Shown here piece by piece: positions 24,165-33,985 of a stretch of 64,000 nucleotides of DNA. Numbering within the stretch: position 1 is the stretch's first letter; each line of letters opens with the position of its first letter. A model generated the notes under the pieces. It saw only the letters and a list, made by a program, of their open reading frames with translations, was not told the origin of the DNA and did no database searches. Source of the DNA: Adenophora triphylla var. japonica (taxonomy: Eukaryota > Streptophyta > Magnoliopsida > Asterales > Campanulaceae); contig JAFEMH010002589.1 of the NCBI GenBank assembly GCA_022495995.1, forward strand, positions 248,001-312,000, read 5' to 3'. The position numbers were made by a program, and so were the translations under genes.

Positions 24165-24370
24165 AACACAAGCACTGGCATTCAAAAACACATACACTGG
24201 CATTCAAAAACACATGCACTGGCACTCAAAAACACATACACTGGCACTCAAAAACATTGGTAATCATTTTTACTGACTCTAAAAAACACAAGCACTGGCA
24301 CTCATAAACACATGCACTGACACACCAAAACACTTGCATTGGCACTCCAAAACAAATGCACTGACATCTA
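24165..24370. repeat. about 22-bp minisatellite (CACTGGCACTCAAAAACACA)
   Basis: About nine tandem units of consensus CACTGGCACTCAAAAACACA plus two variable bases, with changes such as CATTCAAAA and CTCCAAAA. Upstream (23970-24160) the related phrase CACTGGCACTTTGTTA recurs in both orientations. It lies within the inverted-repeat element just before the CesA fragment. Confidence 0.75.
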
Positions 24371-24384
24371 ACTGGCTTCAGGAT

Positions 24385-24555
24385 GGTTCCGTGACGGAGG
24401 ATATTTTAACTGGCTTCAAGATGCATTGCCATGGGTGGAGATTAGTGTACTGCATTCCTAAAAGACCTGCATTCAAAGGGTCAGCACCCATTAATCTTTC
24501 AGATCGTCTTCACCAAGTCCTTCGGTGGGCCCTGGGATCCGTTGAGATATTGTTG
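24385..24555 (+). pseudogene. captured cellulose synthase (CesA) catalytic fragment
   Basis: Reads '[19 protein letters not shown]' and goes on to '[20 protein letters not shown]' and 'WALGSVEI', a stretch of about 57 residues near-identical in pattern to the most conserved part of plant CesA. It contains the TED motif and the QxxRW motif (here Q-V-L-R-W), both part of the family 2 glycosyltransferase catalytic site. Homology starts and stops abruptly; the preceding frame comes from the minisatellite and a stop follows within a few codons. Membrane segments, the zinc finger and the DXD motifs are absent, so it has no enzyme function. The well-kept frame suggests a recent capture. Confidence 0.88.
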
Positions 24556-25151
24556 GCTTTCCTGTAAGAAGAATGCGAAAGTCGGACATAATAAGCTTTG
24601 AACGGTGTCTGGCTATGGCAGCCCCGGTTAATTGAACTCCTAATTGAGTCGAAAATTGGTTAATTGGACTCCTAATTGAGTCGGAAATTGACGGCGCCGC
24701 AAGCGACGATTGATGAGGTTTAGGTTTGGAGGTGCGGGATTTGAGGGATTGGAAGCGACTGTCGAGATCGGGGCGGAAGAGTCGACGTGTTCTAAAAACA
24801 CGTTTTTTGTTAAGTTTTAAAAAAATGCGTTTTTTACAAATTTTTGGCTATAATAATAAGCACATAAAAACGTAATATAAAATAACTATTTTTGGTACAT
24901 GAGATTTTTTCTCCAATTTTTAATGATATGTTTGCTAAAAAAACATGAATTATTTTAGATAATAATACTTTTTTCTAAATAAGATAGTAATGATTTCAAT
25001 TTTTTAATATAGAGATGAAGAATTAATCCTAAACAAAAGTATAAATTAAAAAAATGCAAGTTAAAATGAGAATAACAAAAATAACTAACACATGACATGC
25101 ATATCAGTTTACTTAAATTTTATCTTTCATTTGAAGAATTGAAAAAATGTA

Positions 25152-25504
25152 CTCCCTCCGTCCCAGACCAAGGGTCCTCGGGGGGATTTCACGCTTCTTA
25201 AGAATTTTTTTTAAAGTAGGTAGAAAATTTTAGGAGAGAGAATGTAAAAATTAAATGTGTGGAAGGGAATATGAGAGAGAATGTAAAAGTTAAATGTGTG
25301 GTAGGGAATAAGAGAGAGAATGTAAAAGTTAATAATATTTAATAGGAGAGAGAATGAGTGGGAGGAATAGTAATTGTTTTTTTGTAAATATATGGAGATG
25401 ATAAGGGTATAAATATATGAAAAACTTTCCATTTAAGGAAAGGGACTCTTGGTCTGGGATGGACCAAAAAGAAAAGTAGAACTCTTGATCTGGAACGGAG
25501 GGAG
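25152..25504. mobile_element. MITE with CTCCCTCCGTCCCAGACCAAG terminus
   Basis: 353 bp between TA duplications (25150-25151 and 25505-25506). The left end is CTCCCTCCGTCCCAGACCA; the right end is the approximate inverse (GATCTGGAACGGAGGGAG). Internal GAATGTAAAAGTTAA and GGGAATAAGAGAGAGAA phrases repeat. It belongs to the same family as the element at 27317-27721, which is in the opposite orientation. Confidence 0.75.
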
Positions 25505-25800
25505 TAACATTTTTGAAAATAAAATAACAATAACAACAACAATGATTTGGTCTCAAATAACTTAGAGCCGACTAACATCAATCGTGAAATATAATTTTCA
25601 AAGAAAAGATGCAAAAAAATAAAAAGTAATTGAAAATAAGAATATGTGGCAAGAAAATTTTGAAAAAAAAGTAAAAAAATAAATAATTTTAAGAATGTGA
25701 AAATTAAGAAGAAATTTAAAAGAAAGGTGAAGTTAATAAACATTCTTTTAAAAGACAATGTTTTTATGATTTACAATGTCTATCTTTTTCTAAAATAGTA

Positions 25801-26080
25801 CTCCCTCCGTCCCAACAATTGCTTCCCATTTTTTGCCAAGCATGCAAATTAAGAAAATGGGGGAGGGAAGAAAAAATGTTGTGAGTGTAATTTGAAAATA
25901 GGAGAGAGAATGAGTGGAGAGAATAGTAAATTATAATGGTGTTGTGAGTATTAAAATAATGTAGGAGAGAAAATGAGTGGAGGGAATAGTAAAGATTTCT
26001 TTGCCAAAAAAGGAAAATGAAAGCTATTAATGGGACACCCAAAATGGCAAAATGGGAAGCTACTATTGGGACGGAGGAAG
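25801..26080. mobile_element. MITE with CTCCCTCCGTCCCAACAAT terminus
   Basis: 280 bp with TA on each side (25799-25800 and 26081-26082). Left end CTCCCTCCGTCCCAACAAT, right end ATTGGGACGGAGGAAG. It contains purine-rich GAGAGAATGAGTGGAG repeats. It is inserted in a locally duplicated AT-rich sequence: TTTACAATGTCTATCTTTTT occurs on both sides (near 25770 and 26130). Confidence 0.72.
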
Positions 26081-26082
26081 TA

Positions 26083-26780
26083 TTTACAATGTCTATCTAA
26101 AAGCATGCTTTTAGATAGTATTTACAATGTCTATCTTTTTCTAAAATAAGCATTCTTTTAAAAGACAATGTTTTTATTATTGTATGTTTTCATTTGAAAA
26201 AGAACATGATCAAGTCAAAATGAAGTTAATATTACTTCTTCTCTATAGAGTTACTAATTCTAAATGTTTAAAATTTTGATATGTAATATTAATATTTGGA
26301 AATGGTTATGAATATTTCACTAATAATGATATATTTGTTAAATTTAAATAAGTATTCTAAAATGTATAATTTTATTTATTAGTTATATGTGTAATATTAT
26401 TAAATTAATATGATGATATATTTTTATTGAAATAAGCGTATTCGAAATCATATTTAAAAAAAAAATATTATTTGTTCTTATAATATATTTTTTAATTGTT
26501 TTTAGTTGATATATAAAATTTATTTGTATGATGCGTTTAATGCACGCACGGGTGTAATTCTAGATACTAATTTCGTTCCCAAATCGATGATCAAAAAATT
26601 CAAATTTGCTAGTGAGAAAGAGCAAATATGGAAAAAAAAATTGGTCATTTATTTTGGATAGATTTTTAGAAAGAGCAAATATGGAAAAAAATTGATCATT
26701 TATTTTGGATAGATTTTTTTTTGAGTTGTTCTTGTGTGAAACTAGTTTTAGGATAAGCTATCCTAGAACCTGTTTTGCGA
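26083..26780. other. AT-rich non-coding stretch
   Basis: Very AT-rich with no coding frame. A palindromic AAAAGCATGCTTTT lies at about 26099-26112. Near 26540 the phrase ATGCACGCACGGGTGTAATTCTAGA loosely resembles a Helitron 3' end but does not finish in CTAGT. AAAGAGCAAATATGGAAAAA is duplicated nearby (about 26616 and 26671). Confidence 0.3.
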
Positions 26781-26784
26781 AAGT

Positions 26785-27125
26785 GTCTTTTCTAATACAA
26801 TAAAGTGTCTGTTGCAATATAAACAAAGTGACTGATCTATTATGACACTAATAAACAAATTTAAGTCGGTTATAATGTTAAATAATGCGGTGATATTGTT
26901 GAAAAATAGTGTCTGTTGTAGTGTTAAAGAGTGTTTGTTATAGTATTTAAAAGTGCCTCTTGTAGTATTGAAAAAAATCTGTTGTAATATTGAAAAGTGT
27001 CAAGTGAATTAAAAACACATGCCTGTTGTAGTATTCAGAAGTGTCTTCCGCAGTATCAAAAAGTGTCAGGTGAGTTTCGATTATTAAAATGTGCCTGTTG
27101 TTGGGTAGAAAATTGCGTCTTATAA
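26785..27125. repeat. degenerate minisatellite (GTGTCTGTTGTAGTATT..AAAA)
   Basis: Around twelve diverged tandem units of about 25-32 bases with a core GTGTCTGTTGTAGTATT and a variable A-rich tail. It has no coding content. The interspersed GTGTC core with A-rich spacers resembles the minisatellite at 24165-24370 in architecture but not in sequence. Confidence 0.6.
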
Positions 27126-27316
27126 GTTTCAATTATTTACAAAAATGTCACCGCACATTTTGAAATTTTTTATTTATTTACAAAAATGTCACCGCGTTGA
27201 ACACGTTATATAAGAGATTTTCAATTTTTTTTTTGGCAATTAATTTTTGGAGGAAGGGTTGAAGAGTAAGGTGGAGGAAAGGGCGTAGAGTTGTTTGTTG
27301 AGAAAATTAAATACTA

Positions 27317-27721
27317 CTCCCTCCGCCCCGTACTGCCTTCATCTTTTCCCAACGTCCTGCGTCAAGAGCCAAAGTTCATTTCCAAAAAAAGCAAGTTTTT
27401 GAATATATTAATACCCTTATCATCTTCATATATTTACAAAAAAATCATTCATTATATCCTTATACATTCTCTCTCCTATTTCCTACCACACATTTAACTA
27501 CTATTCCTCCCACTCATTCTCTCTCCTATTAAATATTTTTAACTTTTACATTCTCTCTCCTATTCCTTACCACACATTTAACTTTTACATTATCTCTCAT
27601 ATTTTCTACCACACATTTAATTACTATTTCCTATCTCTCATTTAACTTTTATTCATTTTTTAAAAAATTTCTTAAGAAGCGTGAAATCCCCCCATATACC
27701 CTTGGTCTGGGTCGGAGGGAG
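27317..27721. mobile_element. MITE, inverted family member of 25152-25504
   Basis: 405 bp with left end CTCCCTCCGCCCCGTACTG and right end CTTGGTCTGGGTCGGAGGGAG, flanked by TA. The right end shares CTTAAGAAGCGTGAAATCCC with the left end of 25152-25504 in inverse orientation. Internal CATTCTCTCTCCTATT phrases repeat several times. It lies about 50 bp upstream of the CAD1 promoter motifs. Confidence 0.75.
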
Positions 27722-27771
27722 TAGTAGGTATATGCGTATGATATTAAGTGGGGAAGGTAAGGTGTAAAGAG

Positions 27772-27806
27772 TGACGTATTGGGTGACGTATTGGGGGAGT
27801 TATAAG
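27772..27806 (+). promoter_or_regulatory. as-1-like tandem TGACGT and TATA motif upstream of CAD1
   Basis: TGACGT occurs at 27772-27777 and 27784-27788 (second copy TGACG followed by T), start-to-start spacing 12 bases, which matches the tandem spacing of as-1 elements bound by TGA-class bZIP factors. A TATAAG motif follows at 27801-27806, about 75 bases before the proposed 5'-UTR donor site. Arrangement suggests salicylate or xenobiotic-responsive expression, by family knowledge only. Confidence 0.5.
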
Positions 27807-27882
27807 TTGAATTCCACCCAATGTTGGTGTTGTTCAGATTCAGTCATCGTCTTCTCCTTCTTCTACTAGGCTATCTCATCAG

Positions 27883-28369
27883 GTAAATTAATCGTATCCC
27901 CTCTCCCTCGATCATTCCTTTTATCTCTCCAATTCCATTATTCACACCCACCCTAATTTCCAATCCAATCTATATCTTCATTCTCATTTACCCACCGACG
28001 ATCTAGTAATTTTTCTACTTCCACCAGACCCTCCCGTGATTCTTGATGAATGTTTGTCTCTGTCTGTGTGTGTGTGTTTTCCTTTCTGGTGATCACAAGC
28101 CAAGCCAGTGCCACCCTCACTCTAGCTACTTGTTTTAAGACATACCCCCTCCCTCCCTCCGTCCCGGTTTAAGATAGGTCAAACTCCAACTCTAACCCCG
28201 GACTTATTCACTCCTGACTGAATGCTCTTATCCGTCTCACTCTCACTTTGAATGAAAACACCAATGATTAATATATTCATTATTCATTATATGTCATATC
28301 TTATCCGTCTCACTCTCATTGTTTTACTTTTTAATCTGTATCATTTTAAACAGTGCTTTCTTTCAGCAG
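27883..28369 (+). other. probable 5'-UTR intron of CAD1
   Basis: A consensus donor (ATCAG|GTAAATTAAT) at 27883 and a pyrimidine-rich acceptor (CTTTCTTTCAGCAG) ending at 28366 or 28369, eleven to fourteen bases before the CAD1 ATG, define a roughly 485-base leader intron. It contains a TGTG microsatellite (about 28060-28078) and a CTCCCTCCGTCCCGG MITE terminus (28147-28168). Leader introns often raise plant gene expression. Confidence 0.55.
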
Positions 28370-28380
28370 GCTAGGCTGCC

Positions 28381-30190
28381 ATGACTTCCAACACTCCTCC
28401 TAATCCTAATCCTCATCAACAAGACTGCCTTGCATGGGCTGCCAGAGATCCCTCTGGTCTTCTCTCTCCTTACACCTTCACCCGCAGGTATATATTCCTC
28501 ATTCCCTCCTCTCCTCTATTTATTAATGAAAATCTCCCTTTCAATTACATTTGGAATTATGCATCCATCTCAAATTTGTTATATCATCCATCATACAAAT
28601 GGACCCATGCTTGTGCTATGCTTTTGACTTTTAATTGATTCATCTTATTCGATTTTCTCTTGTATGGCTGACAGGGCTGTTGGGAGCGATGATGTTTTTC
28701 TAACTATCACTCATTGTGGCGTTTGTTATGCTGATGTTATGTGGACCAGAAATGCACATGGCCACTCCAACTATCCTCTTGTCCCTGGGTATGATCCTAT
28801 CTGTATTGATTGTTTTGAGTGAATCATTGTGATTTCAATTTCATTTGTGAATTAATCGTGGTATATTATGAATATATGATCTTGCTGTTTAACAGTCACG
28901 AGATTGTTGGGACTGTCAAAGAGGTTGGTTCAAATGTTAAGAACTTCAAAGTTGGTGACCATGTTGGAGTGGGAACTTATGTCAACTCTTGCAGAGAGTG
29001 TGAGTATTGTAATGATGGGTTAGAAGTCCATTGCTCAAAAGGAGCAGTATTTACTTTTGATGGTATTGATGTGGACGGAACAATCACTAAAGGCGGATAT
29101 TCCAGTTATATTGTTGTTCATGAAAGGTGAGAAATAAGGCTTCACTACTTTTTCATACTTAATGTAAGTACAAATATCAGCTATTAAGAAATTCCTGGGA
29201 GCATATGTTTTGTGATAATTAATGTTGATTGACGTACAGGTACTGCTTCAGAATACCGAAAGATTACCCACTAGCTTTGGCAGCGCCTCTACTATGTGCT
29301 GGAATTACTGTTTACACCCCCATGATTCGCCATAACATGAATCAGGCTGGTAAGTCTCTAGGGGTGATTGGTCTAGGTGGTCTTGGCCACTTGGCGGTCA
29401 AGTTTGGGAAAGCATTTGGATTGAAAGTGACCGTTTTCAGCACAAGCATATCCAAGAAAGAAGAAGCCCTGACCGTGCTCGGAGCAGACAAATTCGTGAT
29501 CTCATCTGATGAAGAGCAGATGACAGTGAGATTCCTATTCCTACTTACCACAGCAGTGATCACTTTACTTGGGGTGTGTTTGCCAACTTAATTTCAGGCT
29601 TTAGGTTTGGAATCGGAAGAACAGTTGGAATTTAGTTTGATCTTCCTTTTCCAAATCCAATGCTTTGAATTGTAGTTGCCAACTACAGCCTTAAGTAACA
29701 ATTACAAAAGGCAAAGATTGAAACTTGACAGGTGTATTGATTGATGCAGGCTCATGCTAAAACACTTGACTTTATAATCAACACTGCTTCGGGTGATATA
29801 TCATTTGATGCATACTTGTCGCTGTTGAAGACTGGTGGTGTATTTTCCTTAGTTGGGTTCCCAACCGAAGTGAAGTTTGCTCCAATAAGTCTTAATTATG
29901 GTATTATATATGATTTGCAATTTATTTATCATCGATCCAAATTTGTATAGCCTCGTGGTATGAATGTAAGTTTTATTGAAATTTGCTTTGCAGGTATGAA
30001 AACGATAGCAGGGAGCCTTACTGGAGGAACCAAGCTGACACAAGAAATGTTGGATTTTTGTGGGGAGCACAAAATATATCCAAATGTGGAGATGGTACCA
30101 ATTCAGTATGCGAATGAGGCTCTTGAGAGATTAGTAAAGAGGGATGTGAAATATCGTTTTGTGATTGATATTGAGAACTCCCTCAAGTGA
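28381..30190 (+). CDS. CAD1: CAD1-type cinnamyl alcohol dehydrogenase, six exons
   Basis: Exons 28381-28487, 28675-28788, 28896-29126, 29240-29525, 29750-29900 and 29994-30190 join, with GT-AG introns, to a 361-residue protein ending '[11 protein letters not shown]'. It is a zinc-dependent medium-chain NADP(H) alcohol dehydrogenase: catalytic zinc ligands C50 ('THCGVCYAD'), H75 ('PGHEIVG') and C170 ('PLLCAG'); structural zinc cysteines C106, C109, C112 and C120; Rossmann motif 'GLGGLGH' at 195-201. The sequence matches, from memory, the divergent Arabidopsis CAD1 (At1g72680, about 355 residues) rather than the lignin-committed CAD4/5 group. The family reduces cinnamyl and other aldehydes to alcohols in the cytosol; the physiological substrate of the CAD1 clade is uncertain. 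No broken exon or missing residue was seen. Confidence 0.92.
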
Positions 30191-30790
30191 CGGAACGGAT
30201 TGAATCTATCTTTCCATTGGGGAACGGAGGAAGAACGAAGATTTGAAGTTGAATAAAGGAGTTGTCTTTTCTTTTCTTTCTTTTCTTTTAAACTTTAGAG
30301 ATGTGTATTCTCTCTGTTTCGTTCTACAGTTTAATACAATCCTTCCTTTGTACCGGTTTTGAAAGTTGAATTGGTTATCATGTCTGCATCTGTTTGCAAC
30401 CTAAACAATGGCTGAGCTGAACCCCTTGGTCCACTCATCCTTATGGCAGAAACCTATAGTGAGTTATTTATTTGGGCCTTGGGACCCTAGAGTTCTTGGG
30501 ACAAATCAAAATTTCAAAGAAAATCAATGAATTTTCAATATTTTAAATAAAACTTTTTGTTCTCTTATATCTTACGTATAACACTAGTTCGTCTCTTATA
30601 TCAAAGGTATAAGAGTCATTTTTTTTCACTTTTTTTTTTTTTCAATTTTTAAGAAAACTCTTGTATTTTATTATACCTTGAGTCTTATATGTTATATAAG
30701 ACTAAATAAAATCTTATACAAAAAGTATAAGAGTCATTTTTTCATTTTTTTTCTCAGTTTTTAAGAGAATAAATAAAATTATTTAAACTA
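30191..30790. other. CAD1 3' flank and AT-rich repeat
   Basis: The first 150 bases are the likely 3' UTR (TTTTCTTTTCTTTCTTTTC tract). From about 30540 the phrase TATAAGAGTCATTTTTT recurs (30600 and 30730) with related ACTCTTATA/GTCTTATA segments; the same type of sequence resumes at 31910 after the MITE, so the MITE inserted into this older repeat. Confidence 0.4.
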
Positions 30791-30793
30791 TAA

Positions 30794-31906
30794 GGGGCCG
30801 TTTGGTTCGGTGGAAAAAAAGTGAAGGAATGGAATGGTCAATGGAATTGAATTCCTTAAGGAATTGGAATGGAAAAAAACTGGTCAAACCCCTCCGTTTG
30901 GTTGGCACGAAATGGAATGAAATTGTCATTCAATTCCTTGACAAATCATGTTTGGTTTGAAAATACAAATTATAGAAATGGAATGAAAGTATATAAAATG
31001 ACCAATTTACCCTTGTTAAAAAAAATATTTTTTTTTTGGAGGAGGTTGGGGGTGGGGGTGGGGGGGGGTAGGTAGGGGGTATGCAAAATGAGTAAAAAAT
31101 ATTTTTTTTCGTGGGGGTAAGGGGTGGGGTGGGGGTGGTGGGGGGGGGGGTGGGGGTGGGGGGGGGAGGGCGGGGCTGAATGGAGGGGGGTTAGGCGGAA
31201 AAAATCGTGGGGATGGGGGGGTGGGGGGAGGGCAGGGGCTGGATGGGGGGTAGGCAGAAAAAAAAATTTCGTGGGGGTGGGGGGTGGGTGGGTGGGGGTG
31301 GGGGGGTAGCGGTGGATGGGGAGGGTAGGCAAAATTTTTTTTTTTTTTCGTGGGGGTGGGGGGTGGGGTGGGGGGTTAGGGCGGGTGGATGGGGGGTAGG
31401 GGGTTTGGATGGGGGGTAGAGCGGGGTTTGGATGGGGGGTAGGCAGAAAAAAAAAATTCGTAGGGGTGGGGGGTGTGGGGGGGGGGGTAGGGCAGCGCTG
31501 GATGGGGGGGGGGTAGGCAGAAAACAAAACAAAAAAAATTCGTGGGGGGTGGGGGGAGGGTGGGGTAGGGGTGGGGGGGGGGGTAGGGCAGGCGATGTGC
31601 AAAAAAAAAAATTAAATTTTTTTTTTATGGAGGGTGGGGGTGGGGTGGGGGCTGGATTGGGGGGTGCGTAGGCAGGGGTGGTTTGAGTTGGGGGTATTTT
31701 GGTCATAAAAAAAATTTCCATTCCCTAAGGAATTCCTCATTCCTTCCATTTATGGAATGAATGCCCAATTTCTTCACTGGGTGGAATTCATCATTCCAAT
31801 GGAATGAATTTTTTTTTAAAACTTACACCAAACAGGGCAAAGGAATGGGGGGGGGAATGGAATTGGGCATTCCATTCCTCCACTTTGCCACCAACCAAAC
31901 GCCCCC
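30794..31906. mobile_element. PIF/Harbinger (Tourist)-like MITE with G-rich core
   Basis: 1113 bp with terminal inverted repeats GGGGCCGTTTGGTTCGGTGG (left) and CCACCAACCAAACGCCCCC (right), flanked by TAA direct repeats (30791-30793 and 31907-31909), the 3-bp TWA-type duplication of Harbinger elements. Subterminal parts contain repeated GGAATGGAATG and its inverse CATTCCATTCC. There is no transposase. The interior is a G-rich minisatellite. Confidence 0.8.
31036..31695. repeat. G-rich minisatellite with extreme strand asymmetry
   Basis: About 660 bp almost free of C on the plus strand. It consists of around eight variable units, each of type GGATGGGGGGTAGGCAGAAAA, then a poly-A or poly-T run, TTCGTGGGGGTGGGGGGTGG and more G runs. 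There are dozens of runs of three or more G. The long Pro-rich or Gly-rich open frames here are a by-product of base composition and are not genes. Confidence 0.85.
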
Positions 31907-31993
31907 TAAGGCTAAAATTAGTCATATATATAGTATATAATAATAAAATTAGTCTTATACATAAAGCATAAGACCTAGTTTTGAAGAAAAAAC

Positions 31994-32575
31994 TGCTATA
32001 ACAGATCTCTTTAGAAGACAGAAAATAAATCAATCACACAACACGACGATATACGTGGTTCACCAACTTGGCTAGGTCCACGGGCAGAGGGCAAGAATAT
32101 TATTATCAACTGACAATCACCAAATACAATCTCTAATCTAATGCACGAATTCTTGATCACAAGAATTCACAACTGTTCAAACCCTAAATATAGAGAAATA
32201 GAGAGACAAGAAAACCCTTGAAACACCTATAATTATTAATCTATTTCACACTAGGAATTACAACCACAAAAACTGCTAGGTATTAGGCTTATTTATACCG
32301 CATATTCCTAACCCTTCATGGTTTTCTAACCCTGGACAGAACTGTTGATCAGATCCGTTCAACAAGTAAACAAACGTGTTTGCCAGACACTCAAACATAT
32401 CCCCCTGGACACCCAAGTTGTGCTGTACCGAGCACACCAATGTATCTCTAAGACACCCAAATGTGCCACTGCAGTAGGCACTCAAAATTGCCCCAACCGG
32501 CAATTGGGCAAATCCAGTCGACATTAGATCTTGCCAACCCAAACAAATGAAAAGAGGTCCGTGGAATCCCCAACA
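31994..32575 (-). repeat. 3' LTR of copia remnant C
   Basis: About 580 bp that starts TGCTATAACAG and ends TCCCCAACA, followed on the right by the purine-rich minus-strand GAGGAAAAGG. R/U5 sequence (32085-32350) matches 33975-34240. TATA-like TTATTTATA lies at 32289-32297. Upstream of the TATA it is unrelated to the other LTR. It contains short inverted words such as ACCGGCAATTGGGC but no CG palindrome array. Confidence 0.65.
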
Positions 32576-33985
32576 ATACGTACCTTTTCCTCGATTCCTT
32601 TCTCGCTTTCCAATTGTGTGTGTTGACCTACTAACCGTGGCTTGCCCAGTTCAACTCCACCTTGAGTAACTTGCCGCTTCACCTATTTGTCAACCACCCC
32701 ACACGAAGCCATGTAACATGCTTCCTTAGATGTGTCTCTACCATACCCTCTGTTGTATGATGCTCGACACCCAAACACAAAAACGTATATCCTTGGAGGA
32801 CATACAAGGAATCTTATTTTTCCCCTTTCAGAATTACTTTCGAACCCCTGCAGACATTTACTGCTCCACCTTCACTTTTGAAACTGTATCCCACCTTGTC
32901 TAGCCGACTAAGCGATATCAGATTTTTTGTTACTTCAGGAACATGTCCAACCTTGTTCAATGTACAAAACTTACCACCCAAAGTTCGCACCCTAATGGAA
33001 CCCATGTCAACTACCTTGCAGACAGAAACGTTAGCAATATAAATATCACCCTTTTCCGTCTCCTCGTACGTTGCAAACCATTCCCTGCGCGAACACATGT
33101 GATAAGAAGCCCCAGAATCAAGAATCCATGTATCTTCATACCTTTATCTTCTTCGGTTACTAGGGCATTGTCCTCCTCATTGTCTTTTGCCATAGTTGCA
33201 GTAGACCCAAATTGCTCGCTATTATTCAACCTGGGACATTCACGTTTCCAATGCCCATTTTCTTTATAGTAACTACAGACATCTACAAGTCTTGGACCCC
33301 TTTTAGAAAAACTCTTGTTTCTCCTACCTTGGCCCCCATTGCCTTCTGCAACAAACCCTGCTGACTGAGACTTTGTAGATAAACCGCTCGCCTTGGGGCG
33401 CAGATCTCTGGTATTGAGATTATTCTTAACCTCTTTCAGAGTAACCGTATCCTTACCATTAATACAGGAATCCACAAATCCCTCATATGACAGTGGTAAG
33501 GAGACACGCAACATAAGAGCAACATCCTCATCTTCAACCTTAACATCAATATTACGCAATTCAAGTAATAAATATGTGAATCGATCTATATGATCCCTAA
33601 TAGGCGTACCTTCCATCATTCGGAGAGAACACAACTTATGCTTTAGATATAACTTGTTGGTCAATGATTGTGTCAGATACATATCTTCCAACGCAAGCCA
33701 CAGAGCACCTCCGGAATGAGTATCTGCAATATCCGCCAGAACATCATCATTTAAACACCTGATGATTTTAGAGTGGGCCCACTCATCTAGCGCGATCAGA
33801 TTTGCTGCTTCCTTCTCAACTGATTTCCCCGAACCCTCTGTTGTTGCAGCCGCTATAACACCTATGGAACCCGCTATCGCTTTGCCCTTTGAATCCTGAC
33901 AATTCCTGATTGCAGCAGCCACCGGAGCCCACAAAATCTTGTCTCTCAACAAGGCTTTCACCTTGATGGCTACGTCCAGGGGCAG
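32576..33985 (-). pseudogene. copia remnant C: gag and protease, rest of pol deleted
   Basis: Minus-strand gag from about 33985 ('ALLRDKILWAPV', 'LDEWAHSKIIRCLNDDVLAD', 'LYLKHKLCSLRMMEGTPIRD') has a degraded zinc knuckle in which the first spacing reads 'CSYYKENGHWKREC' (a Cys replaced by Tyr). The protease region follows ('HMCSRREWFATYEE', 'VGHVPEVTKNLISLSRLDKV') to about 32814. Between 32800 and 32576 the sequence jumps from the GAG-pre-integrase linker to the integrase-RT linker ('VTQGGVELGKPRLVGQ'), so integrase and probably all of RT and RNase H are deleted. The gag start runs directly into LTR sequence without primer site. Confidence 0.82.

Larger units (their letters stand above)
23897..24836. 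mobile_element. non-autonomous DNA transposon with captured CesA piece (Pack-type)
   Basis: About 940 bp bounded by imperfect inverted repeats of roughly 45 bases. The left end reads TAAAAAATGCATTTTTT and continues to AGAAAAAACGTGTTTT; the right end, inverted, reads TAAAAAACGCATTTTTT and continues to AAAAAACGTGTTTT. Inside are a minisatellite (24165-24370), a cellulose-synthase fragment (24385-24555), a 30-bp tandem duplication (AATTGRACTCCTAATTGAGT, 24628-24690), and a GC-richer block (24690-24790) that could be a second captured piece read on the minus strand. I see no matching target duplication, so the superfamily is not assigned. Confidence 0.5.

Noticed and set aside
25211..26042. Leu/Phe/Ser-rich minus-strand open frames
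   Set aside because: Overlapping frames in several phases within AT-rich MITE sequence; low complexity.
26530..26565. Second Helitron end
   Set aside because: The hairpin is weak and the terminus reads CTAGA, not CTAGT.
30970..31721. Overlapping Pro-rich and Gly-rich open reading frames of 70-210 codons
   Set aside because: They arise from a C-poor G-rich minisatellite inside a MITE. Several frames are open at once and the peptides are low complexity; there is no coding signal.
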